A DNA stretch of 64,000 nt from Polaromonas sp. GTDB taxonomy: Bacteria; Pseudomonadota; Gammaproteobacteria; Burkholderiales; Burkholderiaceae_C. Numbering within the stretch: the first letter of the stretch is position 1; each line of letters begins with the position of its first letter. Shown one piece after another: positions 9,880-20,462 of this stretch. The stretch spans positions 62,001 through 126,000 of the forward strand of contig NZ_JAUXUP010000009.1 in the NCBI RefSeq assembly GCF_030680935.1. Direction: 5' to 3'. A model generated the notes under the pieces. That model saw only the letters and a program-made list of their open reading frames with translations, was not told where the DNA came from and did no database searches. The position numbers and the translations under genes were made by a program.

Positions 9880-12564
9880 TCAGAACAAGGCGTTCAGGAA
9901 AGCCTGGGCCTTGCCCTTGAGCGAACCGCTCGATTGGGCCAGCACTTCCTCTGCCAGTGAACGTGCACCGTCGACGTCGCCGATCGCGCGAAACTCTTCG
10001 GCCAGTGCAAACTTGGTTTCCAGGGGATCTTCGAAACTGGCAGACAGAGCACCTGCTTCTGTGGTGATTTTCTGGCTTTCTGTGGTCTGGCTGTCCAGGT
10101 CCAGCGAGAGGGCGCCCAGGTCAAACTCAAGCATGCCGCCAGTGGTTTCCATCGGGCTGGCTGCTGTGGTGACCTCAGGCTCTGTGTCGAAGCTCAGCGC
10201 GTTGAAGTCTGGCAGTGGGGGTGGCGGTGGTGGTGGTGGTGGTGGTGGTGGCTCTGCCGTAGCTTGAAAGGACATCGCCGGTACGGCCATTGTCGATGTG
10301 CTGAAGTCCAGGCTGTTGTCTGCCGGGGCAGCGGCCGGCGCCGACGCGAAGGCCGGCATGGCCAATGTGGGTTCGGGCAATGGAGCAGCTGCAGTGACTG
10401 CGGACGGCACTGCCGGTTCGTCGCCGAGTGAGAAGTCCAGATCAAGGTCGAAGTCGACCGCAGCAGCGGGCTCCTCGTCCACCATGGGCAAGTCCTGCCG
10501 CTGGTTGTGTGCCGCGATAGCCGCGGCACCGGCAGCTGCCGCCAGGACGCTTGAGCCTGCAGAGACGGGCTGACCGCCGGGCTCGTACATCGCGTTTGCG
10601 GGGTCCAGATCGCGTCCCATTTCAGCCACATGGGCCCATTCAACGCCCTGTCCGCGCGTCAGGTGGTAAGTGTCGGTGGCGACGCCCTCAAAAGCCTTGA
10701 TGTCGCGGCGTTTGGCGTAAATTTCAAGCAGCTTGGCATGGATGGCCACGCGCCCCGGGTTCACGCGAATCGCCTCTTTGAGAATTTCTTCTGCCTGCAG
10801 GTCGCGTCCGTAGGCCAGGTACACATCCGCCTCTGCCACCGGGTCCACGTCGCCGGCTGCATCGAGCTGGCTCGGCGAATAAACCATGGATGAACCTGTG
10901 ACATTGGCTTCACTGGTGTCTATGCGCTGGCCGCCGCTGGCGCCAAAGAAAGAGTCGGGCTGCAGGCGGCTTTCCAGGAAGGAGCTGTCCACCGACACGG
11001 CATTTTTGCGCTGACGCGCGCGGTACACGCCAAACCCCAGCAGCAGCAGCAGCAGGGCGGCAGCGCCGTAGAGGATGAGCGGGTTTTCAAGCAGGTCGTC
11101 GATCAGGCTGGGCTCGGGCGGTGGGGGCGGTGCAACCACCACAGGTTTTTTGACCGCGGCCACCACAGGTGCCGGTGCGCTGGCGACCGGAGCAGCCGCA
11201 GGGCTGCTGGCCGCCACCATGGCGGGAGCGCTTGCCGTGGACGTTGAAGGCGCTGCGGCGACGGGGCTGCTGGCCGGCAGCATGGCCGCCGTTGGGGCAG
11301 GTGTTGGGGCAGGTGTTGCCTGGTTGGCTGGCGCAACCGGCACAGCACCGGGCTGGGTCACTGTGACACCGGGTGCTGGCGCCGCAGCGGTTGCCGGCAC
11401 CGGCGCAGGTGCTGCTGCCGGGGCGGGCGCGGCGCCCAGTTTGTTCAGATCGCTGATGTTTTTGGAGAGCTCAGCCACGCGTGCAGCGGCCTCTTTGGCC
11501 TGGCGGTCCTGGGCAATCTTGTCTTCGGCCGCCTTGCCTTGCACCGCACCTTTGGAAAGCGTCAGCTTGTCAGGTGTGGTTGCTGCTGGCGCGCGGTCTT
11601 CAACCTTGGCCTGGAGCTGTCCAGTGGCCTTGCGATCACTGCCTTCGACGCGGGCGGTCGGCGCACCGTCCGCCAGCTTGCGGCGGAAGTCGTTGAAGTC
11701 CTTGCTCTGCGCAACAATGGTACGGCTGGCTTCGGCTGGGGGCAGGAACTCTGCCTGATCGCCAGCGGGGACCTCCAGCACGGCGCCGGCTTTGAGCCGG
11801 TTGACGTTGCCACCTATGAAAGCATCGGGGTTGCTGCGCAGCAATGCCACCAGCATCTGGTCCAGCGATACGCTGGCGGGCTTGGTTTGCGCGGCAATTT
11901 TTCCGGCGGTGTCGCCGGACTTCACGACAATTTTCTGGCCATCCGGAGATGCGGCCCGTGCGGCGGGCGCAGCTGGTGGTGCAGGGGCCTGGGCCACTGG
12001 TGCCGGTCTGGGCGGCGGGCTGGACGGCGGGGGCGCGGCTGCAACAGGTGGTGAAGCTGCCGGGGGTAATGTGGCCACTGGCGGCGGAGCCGGCCGCGAA
12101 ACAATCGGTGCGGTAGGTGCAGCCATCGGTGGCGATGCAGCCTGGCGCAGGTTGGGCGGGTCAAACAGCATCGTGTAGTCACGCACGATGCGCCCGGACG
12201 CCCAGCGGGCCTCCAGGATCAGGTCAACAAAGGGCTCGGCAACGGGGCGCTCGCTGCTCAGGCGCAGGAAGGAGCGGCCATCGGCGCGGCGCTGCAGGCT
12301 GATTTGTACATTGGTCACCGCTGCGGTGTATTCCAGACCTGCGGCCTTGAACGCGTCGGCGCTGGCAACGCTGGTGCGAAGGGTCGAAGCCTCTTCGGCG
12401 CTGATCTCAACAATCTCGATTTCAGCGCGCAGGGGCTCGCCGAGGGCTGATTGCACCGTCACCCGACCCAGGCCCAGTGCCTGAACCGGCAGACTGACAA
12501 CGCTACCCAACAGTGCAATGGCCGCTGCAAGCGCACCCACACGCCAACGGCCTGATGGATTCAT
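9880..12564 (-). CDS. fimV: FimV/HubP-family polar inner-membrane protein
   Basis: FimV/HubP proteins bind peptidoglycan and organise the cell pole, including type IV pilus assembly. This 894-residue protein has a signal peptide, the FimV N-domain (GLGRVTVQSALGEPLRAEIE), a Pro/Ala-rich linker and a LysM domain at about 206-270. A second Ala/Pro-rich linker, one membrane span near 491-511 (AAALLLLLLGFGVY) and an acidic cytoplasmic tail follow. The tail carries a TPR-like unit and the C-terminal FimV domain (about 850-893, KFALAEEFRAIGD). I chose the ATG at 12562-12564, which precedes a good signal peptide and has GGAGG 11 bases upstream. A longer frame to 12648 adds only basic residues. Confidence 0.93.
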   Translation of the reverse strand: MNPSGRWRVGALAAAIALLGSVVSLPVQALGLGRVTVQSALGEPLRAEIEIVEISAEEASTLRTSVASADAFKAAGLEYTAAVTNVQISLQRRADGRSFLRLSSERPVAEPFVDLILEARWASGRIVRDYTMLFDPPNLRQAASPPMAAPTAPIVSRPAPPPVATLPPAASPPVAAAPPPSSPPPRPAPVAQAPAPPAAPAARAASPDGQKIVVKSGDTAGKIAAQTKPASVSLDQMLVALLRSNPDAFIGGNVNRLKAGAVLEVPAGDQAEFLPPAEASRTIVAQSKDFNDFRRKLADGAPTARVEGSDRKATGQLQAKVEDRAPAATTPDKLTLSKGAVQGKAAEDKIAQDRQAKEAAARVAELSKNISDLNKLGAAPAPAAAPAPVPATAAAPAPGVTVTQPGAVPVAPANQATPAPTPAPTAAMLPASSPVAAAPSTSTASAPAMVAASSPAAAPVASAPAPVVAAVKKPVVVAPPPPPEPSLIDDLLENPLILYGAAALLLLLLGFGVYRARQRKNAVSVDSSFLESRLQPDSFFGASGGQRIDTSEANVTGSSMVYSPSQLDAAGDVDPVAEADVYLAYGRDLQAEEILKEAIRVNPGRVAIHAKLLEIYAKRRDIKAFEGVATDTYHLTRGQGVEWAHVAEMGRDLDPANAMYEPGGQPVSAGSSVLAAAAGAAAIAAHNQRQDLPMVDEEPAAAVDFDLDLDFSLGDEPAVPSAVTAAAPLPEPTLAMPAFASAPAAAPADNSLDFSTSTMAVPAMSFQATAEPPPPPPPPPPPPLPDFNALSFDTEPEVTTAASPMETTGGMLEFDLGALSLDLDSQTTESQKITTEAGALSASFEDPLETKFALAEEFRAIGDVDGARSLAEEVLAQSSGSLKGKAQAFLNALF
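10218..10252 (-). repeat. Trinucleotide tract coding for polyproline in fimV
   Basis: An almost pure GGT/CCA triplet tract (about 11 units, one imperfect) encodes a run of prolines just before LPDF in the cytoplasmic tail of FimV. Slippage by whole triplets would change the length of the proline run without breaking the frame. Confidence 0.8.
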
Positions 12565-12801
12565 GGGGGTTTGAGCCTCCGGTGATCGGTCTGCATAAAA
12601 TTTTATTCTGCTGGTCCGCACAAAAACCTCAACGCTAATTTTGAACAAAACAACATTAACATCAAGGCATTAGGCTGACAAGCTAAGACAGCACTTAAGT
12701 TTTGACACGCCGGGTTAGCGTGAACTTACAACTTGCACTTGTTGTCTGACGACAACGGGATGTGACAAGTGGTTACGCCGCCTTCAGCTTCCTTGCCCGC
12801 A
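12565..12801. other. Intergenic region between asd and fimV
   Basis: These 237 bases are AT-richer than their surroundings. They should hold the fimV promoter on the minus strand and the end of the asd transcript. I see AT-rich stretches near 12595-12660 but no correctly spaced pair of -35 and -10 boxes, and no clear terminator hairpin. Confidence 0.4.
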
Positions 12802-13941
12802 TCAACCCTGGATCAGAATACGCAGCATGCGCCGCAAGGGCTCGGCGGCACCCCATAACAACTGGTCGCCGACAGTGAAAGCACCGAGGTAATCCGGCCC
12901 CATGGCCAGCTTGCGCAGGCGGCCCACCGGGATGTCCATGGTGCCGGTCACGGCCACGGGTGTCAGCCCGGCCATGGTCGCTTCACGGGTGTTGGGCACG
13001 ACCTTGACCCAGTCATTGTCGGCGGCGATCAGGGCTTCGATGTCGGCCAGCGGCACATCTTTCCTGAGCTTGAACGTGAGCGCCTGGCTGTGGCAACGCA
13101 TGGCGCCTACCCGCACGCAGAAGCCGTCTACAGGGGTCTCGGCAGTGCCGAAGCTGGCACCCTGACCCAGGATCTTGTTGGTCTCTGCGCCGGCTTTCCA
13201 TTCTTCCTTGCTCATGCCATTGCCTAGATCCTTGTCGATCCAGGGGATCAGCGAGCCGCCCAGCGGCACGCCGAAGTTGGCGGTCTCGAACGTGCCCAGC
13301 GCTTGCTGTTTTGCCAGGATGCGGCGGTCAATCTCCAGGATGGCGGATTTCGGATCGTCCAGCAATGCCTTGACTTCGCCGTTGAGCGAGCCGAACTGGG
13401 TCAGCAGCTCGCGCATGTGTTGCGCGCCGCCGCCCGACGCCGCCTGGTAGGTCATGCTGGTCATCCACTCGACCAAGCCAGCCTTGTACAGCGCGCCCAC
13501 ACCCATCAGCATGCAGCTCACGGTGCAGTTGCCGCCAATCCAGTTTTTGCCTCCCCTGGTCAGCGCTTTCTGGATGACCGGCAGGTTGACCGGGTCCAGC
13601 ACGATGATGGCATCGTCGTTCATGCGCAGGGTCGATGCCGCATCAATCCAGTGGCCGTTCCAGCCGGCAGCGCGCAGCTTGGGATAGACCTCGGAGGTGT
13701 AGTCGCCGCCCTGGGCGGTGATGATGACGTCACATTTTTTCAGGGCCGCAATGTCGAACGCGTCTTTCAGCGTGGTTTCATTTTTGGCCTGCGCTGGGGC
13801 TTTGCCGCCAGCGTTCGAGGTCGAAAAGAAAACCGGCTCGATCAGATCGAAGTCGCCCTCGGCCTGCATGCGGTCGATCAGCACCGAGCCGACCATGCCG
13901 CGCCAGCCGACGAGTCCTGTGAGATTGCCTGAGAGTTTCAT
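12802..13941 (-). CDS. asd: Aspartate-semialdehyde dehydrogenase
   Basis: It reduces aspartyl phosphate to aspartate semialdehyde, the branch point to lysine/diaminopimelate, threonine and methionine. In this 379-residue protein the nucleophile is Cys139 in [10 protein letters not shown], and the NADP-binding start is [11 protein letters not shown]. The catalytic His lies in [11 protein letters not shown]. The Gly-Trp-Arg-Gly form and the length match the gammaproteobacterial-type enzyme. The gene starts at ATG 13941 and sits between the leu genes and fimV, as in many proteobacteria. Confidence 0.96.
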   Translation of the reverse strand: MKLSGNLTGLVGWRGMVGSVLIDRMQAEGDFDLIEPVFFSTSNAGGKAPAQAKNETTLKDAFDIAALKKCDVIITAQGGDYTSEVYPKLRAAGWNGHWIDAASTLRMNDDAIIVLDPVNLPVIQKALTRGGKNWIGGNCTVSCMLMGVGALYKAGLVEWMTSMTYQAASGGGAQHMRELLTQFGSLNGEVKALLDDPKSAILEIDRRILAKQQALGTFETANFGVPLGGSLIPWIDKDLGNGMSKEEWKAGAETNKILGQGASFGTAETPVDGFCVRVGAMRCHSQALTFKLRKDVPLADIEALIAADNDWVKVVPNTREATMAGLTPVAVTGTMDIPVGRLRKLAMGPDYLGAFTVGDQLLWGAAEPLRRMLRILIQG

Positions 13942-13975
13942 GGGATTGCCCTTTTCAAAAAATATGCTTTTTGAC

Positions 13976-13992
13976 CCGGCCCATCGGGCCGG
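13976..13992 (-). terminator. Hairpin upstream of asd
   Basis: CCGGCCC-atc-GGGCCGG forms a perfect 7-bp stem with a 3-base loop. On the minus strand it lies after leuB and 35 bp before the asd start, and is followed by A-rich and then T-rich sequence. It could be a partial terminator of the leu transcript or a structure in the asd leader. Confidence 0.4.
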
Positions 13993-14015
13993 CAGGGCAC
14001 GACGAACCGGGCTTG

Positions 14016-14120
14016 CTAGCCTTTAATGGTCGTCGTTTTGGTGGTCTGGGCAAAAACCGGCGCAGCACTGATCGCGCGCGAAGCGGCGATCAAGCGGGTG
14101 AGTGCGGGGTTTTTACGCAT
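14016..14120 (-). CDS. Possible 34-residue peptide between leuB and asd
   Basis: A short frame encodes 34 residues beginning [17 protein letters not shown] and ending in a Thr/Lys tail before TAG. The AAPVFAQ segment resembles a signal-peptidase site, but an arginine interrupts the would-be hydrophobic stretch. It may be a decayed or imaginary lipoprotein or entericidin-like gene. No clear ribosome-binding site is visible. It would share the leuB-asd transcript. I do not recognise it. Confidence 0.2.
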   Translation of the reverse strand: MRKNPALTRLIAASRAISAAPVFAQTTKTTTIKG

Positions 14121-14217
14121 GGCTTGATTGTAACCAGAGCGCGCCGAATTTTGCTGGCGGCCCGCTTTGAGGCTGCTACCCGCCGCACTTTTTTAGAGGG
14201 GATGCGGCGAAAAAACA

Positions 14218-15288
14218 TCAACCCAGGGCTTTGACGACAGCATTGCCCATTTCGACGGTACCTACCCGGGTGGTGCCGTCGCTGTAAATGTCGGGCGTAC
14301 GCAGGCCTTGCGTCAACACCGCGTCCACGGCTTTTTCGATACGCGCGGCGGCTTCGGGCTGATTCAGGCTGAAACGCAGCATCATGGCCGCGCTCAGGAT
14401 GGTGGCCAGCGGATTGGCAACGCCTTTGCCGGCAATGTCGGGCGCGCTGCCGTGGCTGGGTTCGTACAGGCCCTGGTTTTTGGTGTTCAGGCTGGCAGAG
14501 GGCAACATGCCGATGCTGCCCGTCAGCATGGCGGCGGCGTCGGACAGGATGTCACCGAACATGTTGCCGGTCACCACCACGTCGAACTTCTTGGGCGCCT
14601 TGACCAGCTGCATGGCGGCGTTGTCCACATACATGTGATCCAGCGCCACGTCGGGGTACTGCAAACCGACTTCAGTGACGATGTCTTTCCAGAACTGGAA
14701 GGTCTCCAGCACATTGGCCTTGTCAACGCTGGTCACGCGGCTGCCGCGCTTGCGTGCTGCCTGGAAGGCAACATGGGCAATGCGTTCGATCTCGGGGCGT
14801 GAATATCGCATGGTGTCAAACGCTTCCTCGCTGCCGGGGAAGTGGCCATCAGTGGCGGTACGCCGACCGCGCGGTTGGCCGAAGTAGATGTCGCCGGTCA
14901 GCTCGCGGATGATCAGGATGTCCAGGCCGGCCACCAGCTCGCGTTTCAGGCTGGAGGCATCCACCAGCTGCGGGTAACAGATGGCAGGGCGGAAGTTGGC
15001 GAACAGGCCCATGTTCTTGCGCAGGCCGAGGATGGCCTGCTCGGGGCGCAGGGGCCGGTCCAGTTTGTCGTACTTCCAGTCGCCGACTGCGCCGAACAAC
15101 ACGGCGTCTGAGGCTTGCGCCAGTTTGAGCGTGGCGTCGGGCAGCGGATGGCCGTGTGCTTCGTAGGCGGCGCCTCCCACCAGCGCCGTCTCGGTTTCAA
15201 ATTTCAGATCCAGTGCGCCCAGGACCTTGACGGCCTCGGCGACGATTTCGGTGCCGATGCCGTCACCGGGAAGAATTGCGATTTTCAT
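14218..15288 (-). CDS. leuB: 3-isopropylmalate dehydrogenase
   Basis: It oxidises and decarboxylates 3-isopropylmalate in leucine synthesis. The protein is 356 residues long, with the start motif [13 protein letters not shown]. The substrate-binding arginine region reads [14 protein letters not shown], and the NAD-specific loop reads [14 protein letters not shown]. It lies downstream of leuD with 114 bp between, a gap holding a repeat copy and an 8-bp tandem array. Confidence 0.97.
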   Translation of the reverse strand: MKIAILPGDGIGTEIVAEAVKVLGALDLKFETETALVGGAAYEAHGHPLPDATLKLAQASDAVLFGAVGDWKYDKLDRPLRPEQAILGLRKNMGLFANFRPAICYPQLVDASSLKRELVAGLDILIIRELTGDIYFGQPRGRRTATDGHFPGSEEAFDTMRYSRPEIERIAHVAFQAARKRGSRVTSVDKANVLETFQFWKDIVTEVGLQYPDVALDHMYVDNAAMQLVKAPKKFDVVVTGNMFGDILSDAAAMLTGSIGMLPSASLNTKNQGLYEPSHGSAPDIAGKGVANPLATILSAAMMLRFSLNQPEAAARIEKAVDAVLTQGLRTPDIYSDGTTRVGTVEMGNAVVKALG

Positions 15289-15304
15289 GTTTTGATGTTT
15301 TCTT

Positions 15305-15361
15305 GCTATTGTTTTTGCAGCTGCTTACGCAGGCCAGTAAAGGGCTGAAGGCAGTTTTGAC
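15305..15361 (+). repeat. Dispersed 57-bp repeat, copy 3 (leuD-leuB gap)
   Basis: It begins GCTATTGTTTTTGCAGCTGC, continues TTACGC, then AGTAAAGGGCTGAAGGC and TTTTGA. It lies in the leuD-leuB gap in the orientation opposite to the leu transcript. The left arm of the inverted repeat is intact, and the right arm has mutated to GCAGC. Confidence 0.8.
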
Positions 15362-15372
15362 TTGAATATTTC

Positions 15373-15412
15373 AGAAGATCAGAAGATCAGGCGATCAGGC
15401 GATCAGGCGATC
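15373..15412 (-). repeat. Five tandem copies of an 8-bp unit overlapping the leuD stop
   Basis: The unit on the plus strand is AGAAGATC (two copies), then AGGCGATC (three copies). The last copy runs into the leuD stop codon at 15403-15405 and its final codons (Leu-Ile-Ala). Each unit carries one GATC. Gain or loss of 8 bp would shift the frame of the last leuD codons. Confidence 0.85.
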
Positions 15413-16053
15413 AGCCGCTTGGCCAGCCAGGGCTTGGTGGCCAGCCGCTCGGCTTCGAATGCCTTGATCTTGTCACTCTGGCGCAGGGTCAGGCCAATGT
15501 CGTCATAACCGCCCAGCAGGCAGAATTTCTTGAAGGCCTGAACTTCGAAGGCAATTTCTTCGCCTTGCGGTTTGATCACCACCTGGCGCTCCAGATCAAT
15601 CGTGAGCTGATAGCCGGGAAAGGCCAGCGCTTCGCCAAACAGCTGCCCGACCTGTTCCTCGCTCAGCACGATGGGCAAGAGGCCGTTCTTGAAGCTGTTG
15701 TTGAAAAAAATGTCGGCGTAGCTGGGCGCGATGATGGCTCTGAAGCCGTATTGGTCCAGCGCCCAGGGCGCATGTTCGCGTGAGGAGCCGCAACCGAAAT
15801 TTTTGCGCGCCAGCAGGATGGACGCCCCCTTGTAGCGCGGCTGGTTCAGCACGAAGTCGGGGTTGGGCTTGCGCGTGCTCAGGTCCTGCCCGGGAAAGCC
15901 CGGGTCCAGGTAACGCCAGGCGTCAAACAGGTTGGGGCCGAAACCGGTCTTGCGAATGGACTTGAGAAACTGCTTGGGGATGATCGCGTCGGTATCGACG
16001 TTTTCACGGTCCATGGGCGCGACCAGCCCTTTGTGGATGTTGAATTTCTGCAT
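15403..16053 (-). CDS. leuD: 3-isopropylmalate dehydratase small subunit
   Basis: With LeuC it isomerises 2-isopropylmalate to 3-isopropylmalate. The 216-residue swivel domain starts [21 protein letters not shown] and contains the conserved [20 protein letters not shown] chose the ATG at 16051-16053, 11 bp after the leuC stop. The frame stays open far upstream, but that part lies inside leuC. The C-terminus is encoded within an 8-bp tandem repeat. Confidence 0.96.
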   Translation of the reverse strand: MQKFNIHKGLVAPMDRENVDTDAIIPKQFLKSIRKTGFGPNLFDAWRYLDPGFPGQDLSTRKPNPDFVLNQPRYKGASILLARKNFGCGSSREHAPWALDQYGFRAIIAPSYADIFFNNSFKNGLLPIVLSEEQVGQLFGEALAFPGYQLTIDLERQVVIKPQGEEIAFEVQAFKKFCLLGGYDDIGLTLRQSDKIKAFEAERLATKPWLAKRLIA

Positions 16054-16064
16054 GATGGCCTCGC

Positions 16065-17486
16065 TTACGAAAATTTCCGAATGTCGACGAAGTGGCCGTG
16101 TACCGCCGCTGCAGCAGCCATTGCCGGGCTGACCAGATGGGTGCGGCCGCCGGCACCCTGCCGGCCCTCGAAGTTGCGGTTGCTGGTGGACGCGCAGCGC
16201 TCGCCCGGCTCCAGCCGGTCGGCGTTCATGGCCAGGCACATCGAGCAGCCGGGCTCGCGCCACTCGAACCCTGCGGCTACAAAAATCTTGTCCAGACCTT
16301 CGCGCTCGGCTTGTTCCTTGACCAGGCCCGAACCCGGCACCACCAGCGCCAACTTGACGTTGCTGGCCACCTTCTGGCCGATTTTCTGGATGATGGCGGC
16401 GGCTTCGCGCATGTCTTCGATGCGGCTGTTGGTGCAGGAGCCAATGAAGACCTTGTCGACCATGATGTCGTTGATGGCCTTGCCAGGCTGCAGGCCCATG
16501 TAAGTCAGCGCGCGTTCGATGGCGTCGCGCTTGTTGGCGTCTTTTTCCTTGTCCGGATCGGGCACGCGGTCGTCGATGGACAGCACCATCTCGGGCGAGG
16601 TGCCCCAGGTGACCTGTGGCCGGATCTGGCTGGCATCGAGTTTGACCACTGCGTCGAATTTTGCGTCGGCATCGGACTGCAGCGTGTTCCAGTACAACAC
16701 CGCCTGGTCCCACTCCACGCCTGTGGGGGCTAGCGGGCGGCCTTTGACGTAGGCAATGGTTTTTTCATCTACCGCCACCAGGCCGGCGCGGGCGCCAGCT
16801 TCAATAGCCATGTTGCAGACCGTCATGCGGCCTTCCATGCTCAGTGCACGTATGGCCGGGCCGCCAAATTCAATCGTGTAGCCGGTGCCGCCCGCCGTAC
16901 CGATTTTGCCGATGATGGCCAGCACGATGTCCTTGCCGGTCAGACCCGGCGCCAGTTTTCCGTCCACCTGTACCAGCATGTTTTTTGCTTTTTTGGCGAG
17001 CAGGGTTTGCGTCGCCATCACATGCTCGACCTCGCTGGTGCCTATGCCGTGCGCCAGTGCGCCAAAGGCGCCGTGGGTCGACGTGTGCGAGTCGCCGCAG
17101 ACCACCGTCATGCCAGGCAGGGTGGCGCCGGTCTCGGGGCCCATCACATGCACGATGCCCTGGCGTTTTGACAGAAAGGGGAAGTAAGCCGCGGCGCCGA
17201 ACTCGGCGATGTTGCTGTCCAGCGTGGTGATCTGCTCTTTGCTGACCAGGTCGGTGATGCCGTCGTAGCCCAATTCCCAGCCAGTGGTCGGCGTGTTGTG
17301 GTCGGCGGTGGCGACGATGGAGCTGATGCGCCAGACCTTTCGTCCCGCTTCACGCAGGCCTTCAAAAGCCTGCGGGCTGGTGACCTCATGCACCAGGTGC
17401 CGGTCAATGTAGAGGATGGCGGTGCCGTCTTCCTCGGTGTGGACAACGTGTTCGTCCCAGATCTTGTCGTAGAGGGTGCGTCCCAT
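16065..17486 (-). CDS. leuC: 3-isopropylmalate dehydratase large subunit
   Basis: This aconitase-family subunit carries the 4Fe-4S cluster for leucine synthesis. In the 473-residue protein, the cluster cysteines lie in IGSCTNSR and in PGCSMCLAM, and the substrate loop [14 protein letters not shown] is present. ATG 17486 lies 33 bp downstream of the lysR stop on the same strand, so regulator and enzyme genes are probably cotranscribed. leuC-leuD-leuB is a standard operon. Confidence 0.97.
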   Translation of the reverse strand: MGRTLYDKIWDEHVVHTEEDGTAILYIDRHLVHEVTSPQAFEGLREAGRKVWRISSIVATADHNTPTTGWELGYDGITDLVSKEQITTLDSNIAEFGAAAYFPFLSKRQGIVHVMGPETGATLPGMTVVCGDSHTSTHGAFGALAHGIGTSEVEHVMATQTLLAKKAKNMLVQVDGKLAPGLTGKDIVLAIIGKIGTAGGTGYTIEFGGPAIRALSMEGRMTVCNMAIEAGARAGLVAVDEKTIAYVKGRPLAPTGVEWDQAVLYWNTLQSDADAKFDAVVKLDASQIRPQVTWGTSPEMVLSIDDRVPDPDKEKDANKRDAIERALTYMGLQPGKAINDIMVDKVFIGSCTNSRIEDMREAAAIIQKIGQKVASNVKLALVVPGSGLVKEQAEREGLDKIFVAAGFEWREPGCSMCLAMNADRLEPGERCASTSNRNFEGRQGAGGRTHLVSPAMAAAAAVHGHFVDIRKFS

Positions 17487-17519
17487 GTGGTTTCCTTCGT
17501 GGTCTCTGATTTTAAGTAG

Positions 17520-18464
17520 TCAGGCGGTGGTGCTTGCCGGCTCGGTGGCAACCGCGCGCGCGGTAAGGTGATCGACCAGCAGGCGGGCGGTGACCGGCAG
17601 GCTGGAAAAATCGCGGGACACCAGCTCGATGCGGCGCTCGGCCCAGTTGTTGGTCAGCGCGACAGATTCAAGCGCGCCGACGCCGTGCATCAGTTCGAAA
17701 GCGCGTTGCGGCATGACGCCGACACCCAGGCCGTTGTGAATCATGCGGCACATGGCGTCCAGCCCGGTGACGTGGATACGCAGCTTGATGGTGCGGCCGG
17801 CCAGCGCGGCGGCATCACGCATGGCCAGGTAGATTGAACTGTTCGAATGCAGGCCAACGTGGTCGAAGTCCAGGCTGTCCTCGAAAGCAATGGTGTCCTG
17901 CATGCCCAGCACGTGGCCGCGCGGCACGATCATGACCAGCCGGTCCCGGCGGTAAGGCAGCGACTGCAGGTCGCCGATGCCGTCGGCGGTGTTGCAGATT
18001 CCGAGGTCCGCCGCGCCTTCCTGCACCGCACGAACCACTTCCGTGCTCAGGTGTTCTTCCAGGTCGATCTTGACCTCGGGGTGCTGGCCGATGAAGGCGC
18101 CCAGGTCTTCCGGGAAAAACTGGACGATGGCCGAAATGCTGGCGTGCACCCGCACGTGGCCGCGCACCCCGTTGGCATATTCGCTGAGCTCGCCCTGCAT
18201 TTTTTCCAGGCTGAACAGCACCGAGCGCGCATGGTGCAGCAGGCTCTGGCCCGCGGGCGTCAGGTCCACGCCGCGCGTGTGGCGGTAAAGCAGCGGGGTG
18301 TCGAGCGCGGCTTCCAGGTCTGAAAGCCGCTTGCTCACGGCCGAAGCCGCAATGAATTCGCGCTCTGCAGCCTTGCCGATGCTGCCGAGCTCACACACCG
18401 CCACAAACAATTGCAGCGAAGTCAGGTCTATTCGGCGGGCGAAGTTGCGTTCAGAGCTTTTCAT
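17520..18464 (-). CDS. LysR-family regulator upstream of leuCDB
   Basis: This 314-residue LysR protein has an N-terminal winged helix-turn-helix (about residues 13-72, LTSLQLFVAVCELGSIGKAA) and a substrate-binding co-inducer domain from about 95 on. It lies directly upstream of leuC on the same strand. Regulation of leucine synthesis is therefore a reasonable inference, but the protein is not recognisably LeuO, and the ligand is unknown. Two similar dyads at 18477-18495 and 18530-18544, just before its start codon, suggest autoregulation. Confidence 0.9.
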   Translation of the reverse strand: MKSSERNFARRIDLTSLQLFVAVCELGSIGKAAEREFIAASAVSKRLSDLEAALDTPLLYRHTRGVDLTPAGQSLLHHARSVLFSLEKMQGELSEYANGVRGHVRVHASISAIVQFFPEDLGAFIGQHPEVKIDLEEHLSTEVVRAVQEGAADLGICNTADGIGDLQSLPYRRDRLVMIVPRGHVLGMQDTIAFEDSLDFDHVGLHSNSSIYLAMRDAAALAGRTIKLRIHVTGLDAMCRMIHNGLGVGVMPQRAFELMHGVGALESVALTNNWAERRIELVSRDFSSLPVTARLLVDHLTARAVATEPASTTA

Positions 18465-18476
18465 AAAAGACTAAAG

Positions 18477-18495
18477 TCATCGCGTTTTGCGATGA
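18477..18495 (-). promoter_or_regulatory. Candidate LysR box 1
   Basis: TCATCGC-gtttt-GCGATGA is a perfect 7-bp dyad with a 5-base spacer. It contains the T-N11-A pattern typical of LysR-family sites and lies 13 bp upstream of the lysR start. Confidence 0.6.
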
Positions 18496-18529
18496 GTAGT
18501 CATTTTGCAGGCATATTTGACGGTTTGTC

Positions 18530-18544
18530 GTCGCGATATGCGAT
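18530..18544 (-). promoter_or_regulatory. Candidate LysR box 2
   Basis: TCGC-gatat-GCGA repeats the core half-sites of box 1 with the same 5-base spacer. The box centres are about 51 bp (five helical turns) apart, as expected for recognition and activation sites on one DNA face. Confidence 0.5.
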
Positions 18545-18600
18545 GGCTGGCGTACCGGTTGCTGACGACCCTGCCAGCGATTGCCCTGAAATTGGCAGCG

Positions 18601-18654
18601 TTTTCCGGATCCAGCCCCTGCTGCGTATGGGCGAGCAGCTATTGAAATAATAGC
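18601..18654 (-). repeat. Dispersed 57-bp repeat, copy 4 (upstream of lysR)
   Basis: On the minus strand it begins GCTATTATTTCAATAGCTGC, with a perfect inverted repeat, then TCGCCCA and a drifted distal block, CAGGGGCTGGATCC. It lies just after the stop codon of the 126-residue protein gene and about 140 bp before lysR. Confidence 0.65.
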
Positions 18655-18658
18655 GCTG

Positions 18659-19039
18659 TCAGTCGATGATTTTTGCCGGATCGAGCGCGCGGACCCGGGG
18701 ATCCACGTTGTAGCCGCCGAACTCGGTGTAACGCAGCAGATGCCGGTTGCAGCGGCTGCAGTGCCAGACATCGCTGCGGTTGTAGGGGAAAAACTGGATG
18801 GCCACCGGCGCATCCGGTGCGTCGTAGCGCGTGCCCTGGGGGTGTTTTTCCTCCAGCGTCGCTTCTTCAAGGGCCGGGTCACAGAGGGTGGCCACCTGCG
18901 TCATCTGCCCGGTTTCCCAGCGGTATTCGGCCAGACTTTCCCAGCCCGGGCAGGCCCCAAGGGCGCAGCTACAGGCGCGGGTCGGGGTGGTCTGGGCCAG
19001 GGCTGAACGCAACTCGGCGGCGGTTTGGATGAATTTCAA
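18659..19039 (-). CDS. Cys-rich 126-residue protein of unknown function
   Basis: This small soluble protein has no signal peptide or membrane span. It has two cysteine groups, one near residues 23-30 (CSCALGAC) and a CxxC near 93-96 (WHCSRCNRH), which together could hold a metal. I do not recognise the family. The start is TTG at 19037-19039, chosen because GGAGG lies six bases upstream and no ATG fits. It sits between gltA, from which it is separated by a strong terminator, and lysR-leuC. Confidence 0.7.
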   Translation of the reverse strand: MKFIQTAAELRSALAQTTPTRACSCALGACPGWESLAEYRWETGQMTQVATLCDPALEEATLEEKHPQGTRYDAPDAPVAIQFFPYNRSDVWHCSRCNRHLLRYTEFGGYNVDPRVRALDPAKIID

Positions 19040-19068
19040 GGGTGCCCTCCGGTGGCGGTGACAAACGC

Positions 19069-19101
19069 AAAAAAGCCCGCCGGTGTTGCCACGGGCGGGC
19101 T
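19069..19101 (-). terminator. Intrinsic terminator of gltA
   Basis: On the minus strand, AGCCCGCC pairs with GGCGGGCT around a 12-base loop, followed at once by six Ts. It lies 29 bp past the gltA stop, and should end the sdh-gltA transcript. Confidence 0.9.
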
Positions 19102-19129
19102 CTACGTGTTCAGGACGCTGAACCCCGGA

Positions 19130-20440
<1,311 letters not shown>

Positions 20441-20462
20441 TTTTTGCGTCTTTCTTGTCAAT

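Noticed and set aside
12597-12632. TTGAGG and TAAAAT as a fimV promoter
   Set aside because: The spacing is 21 bp, too long for a standard sigma-70 promoter.
16054-16713. A long N-terminal extension of leuD reaching into leuC
   Set aside because: It lies in another frame of leuC and looks random. LeuD's conserved start is at 16053.
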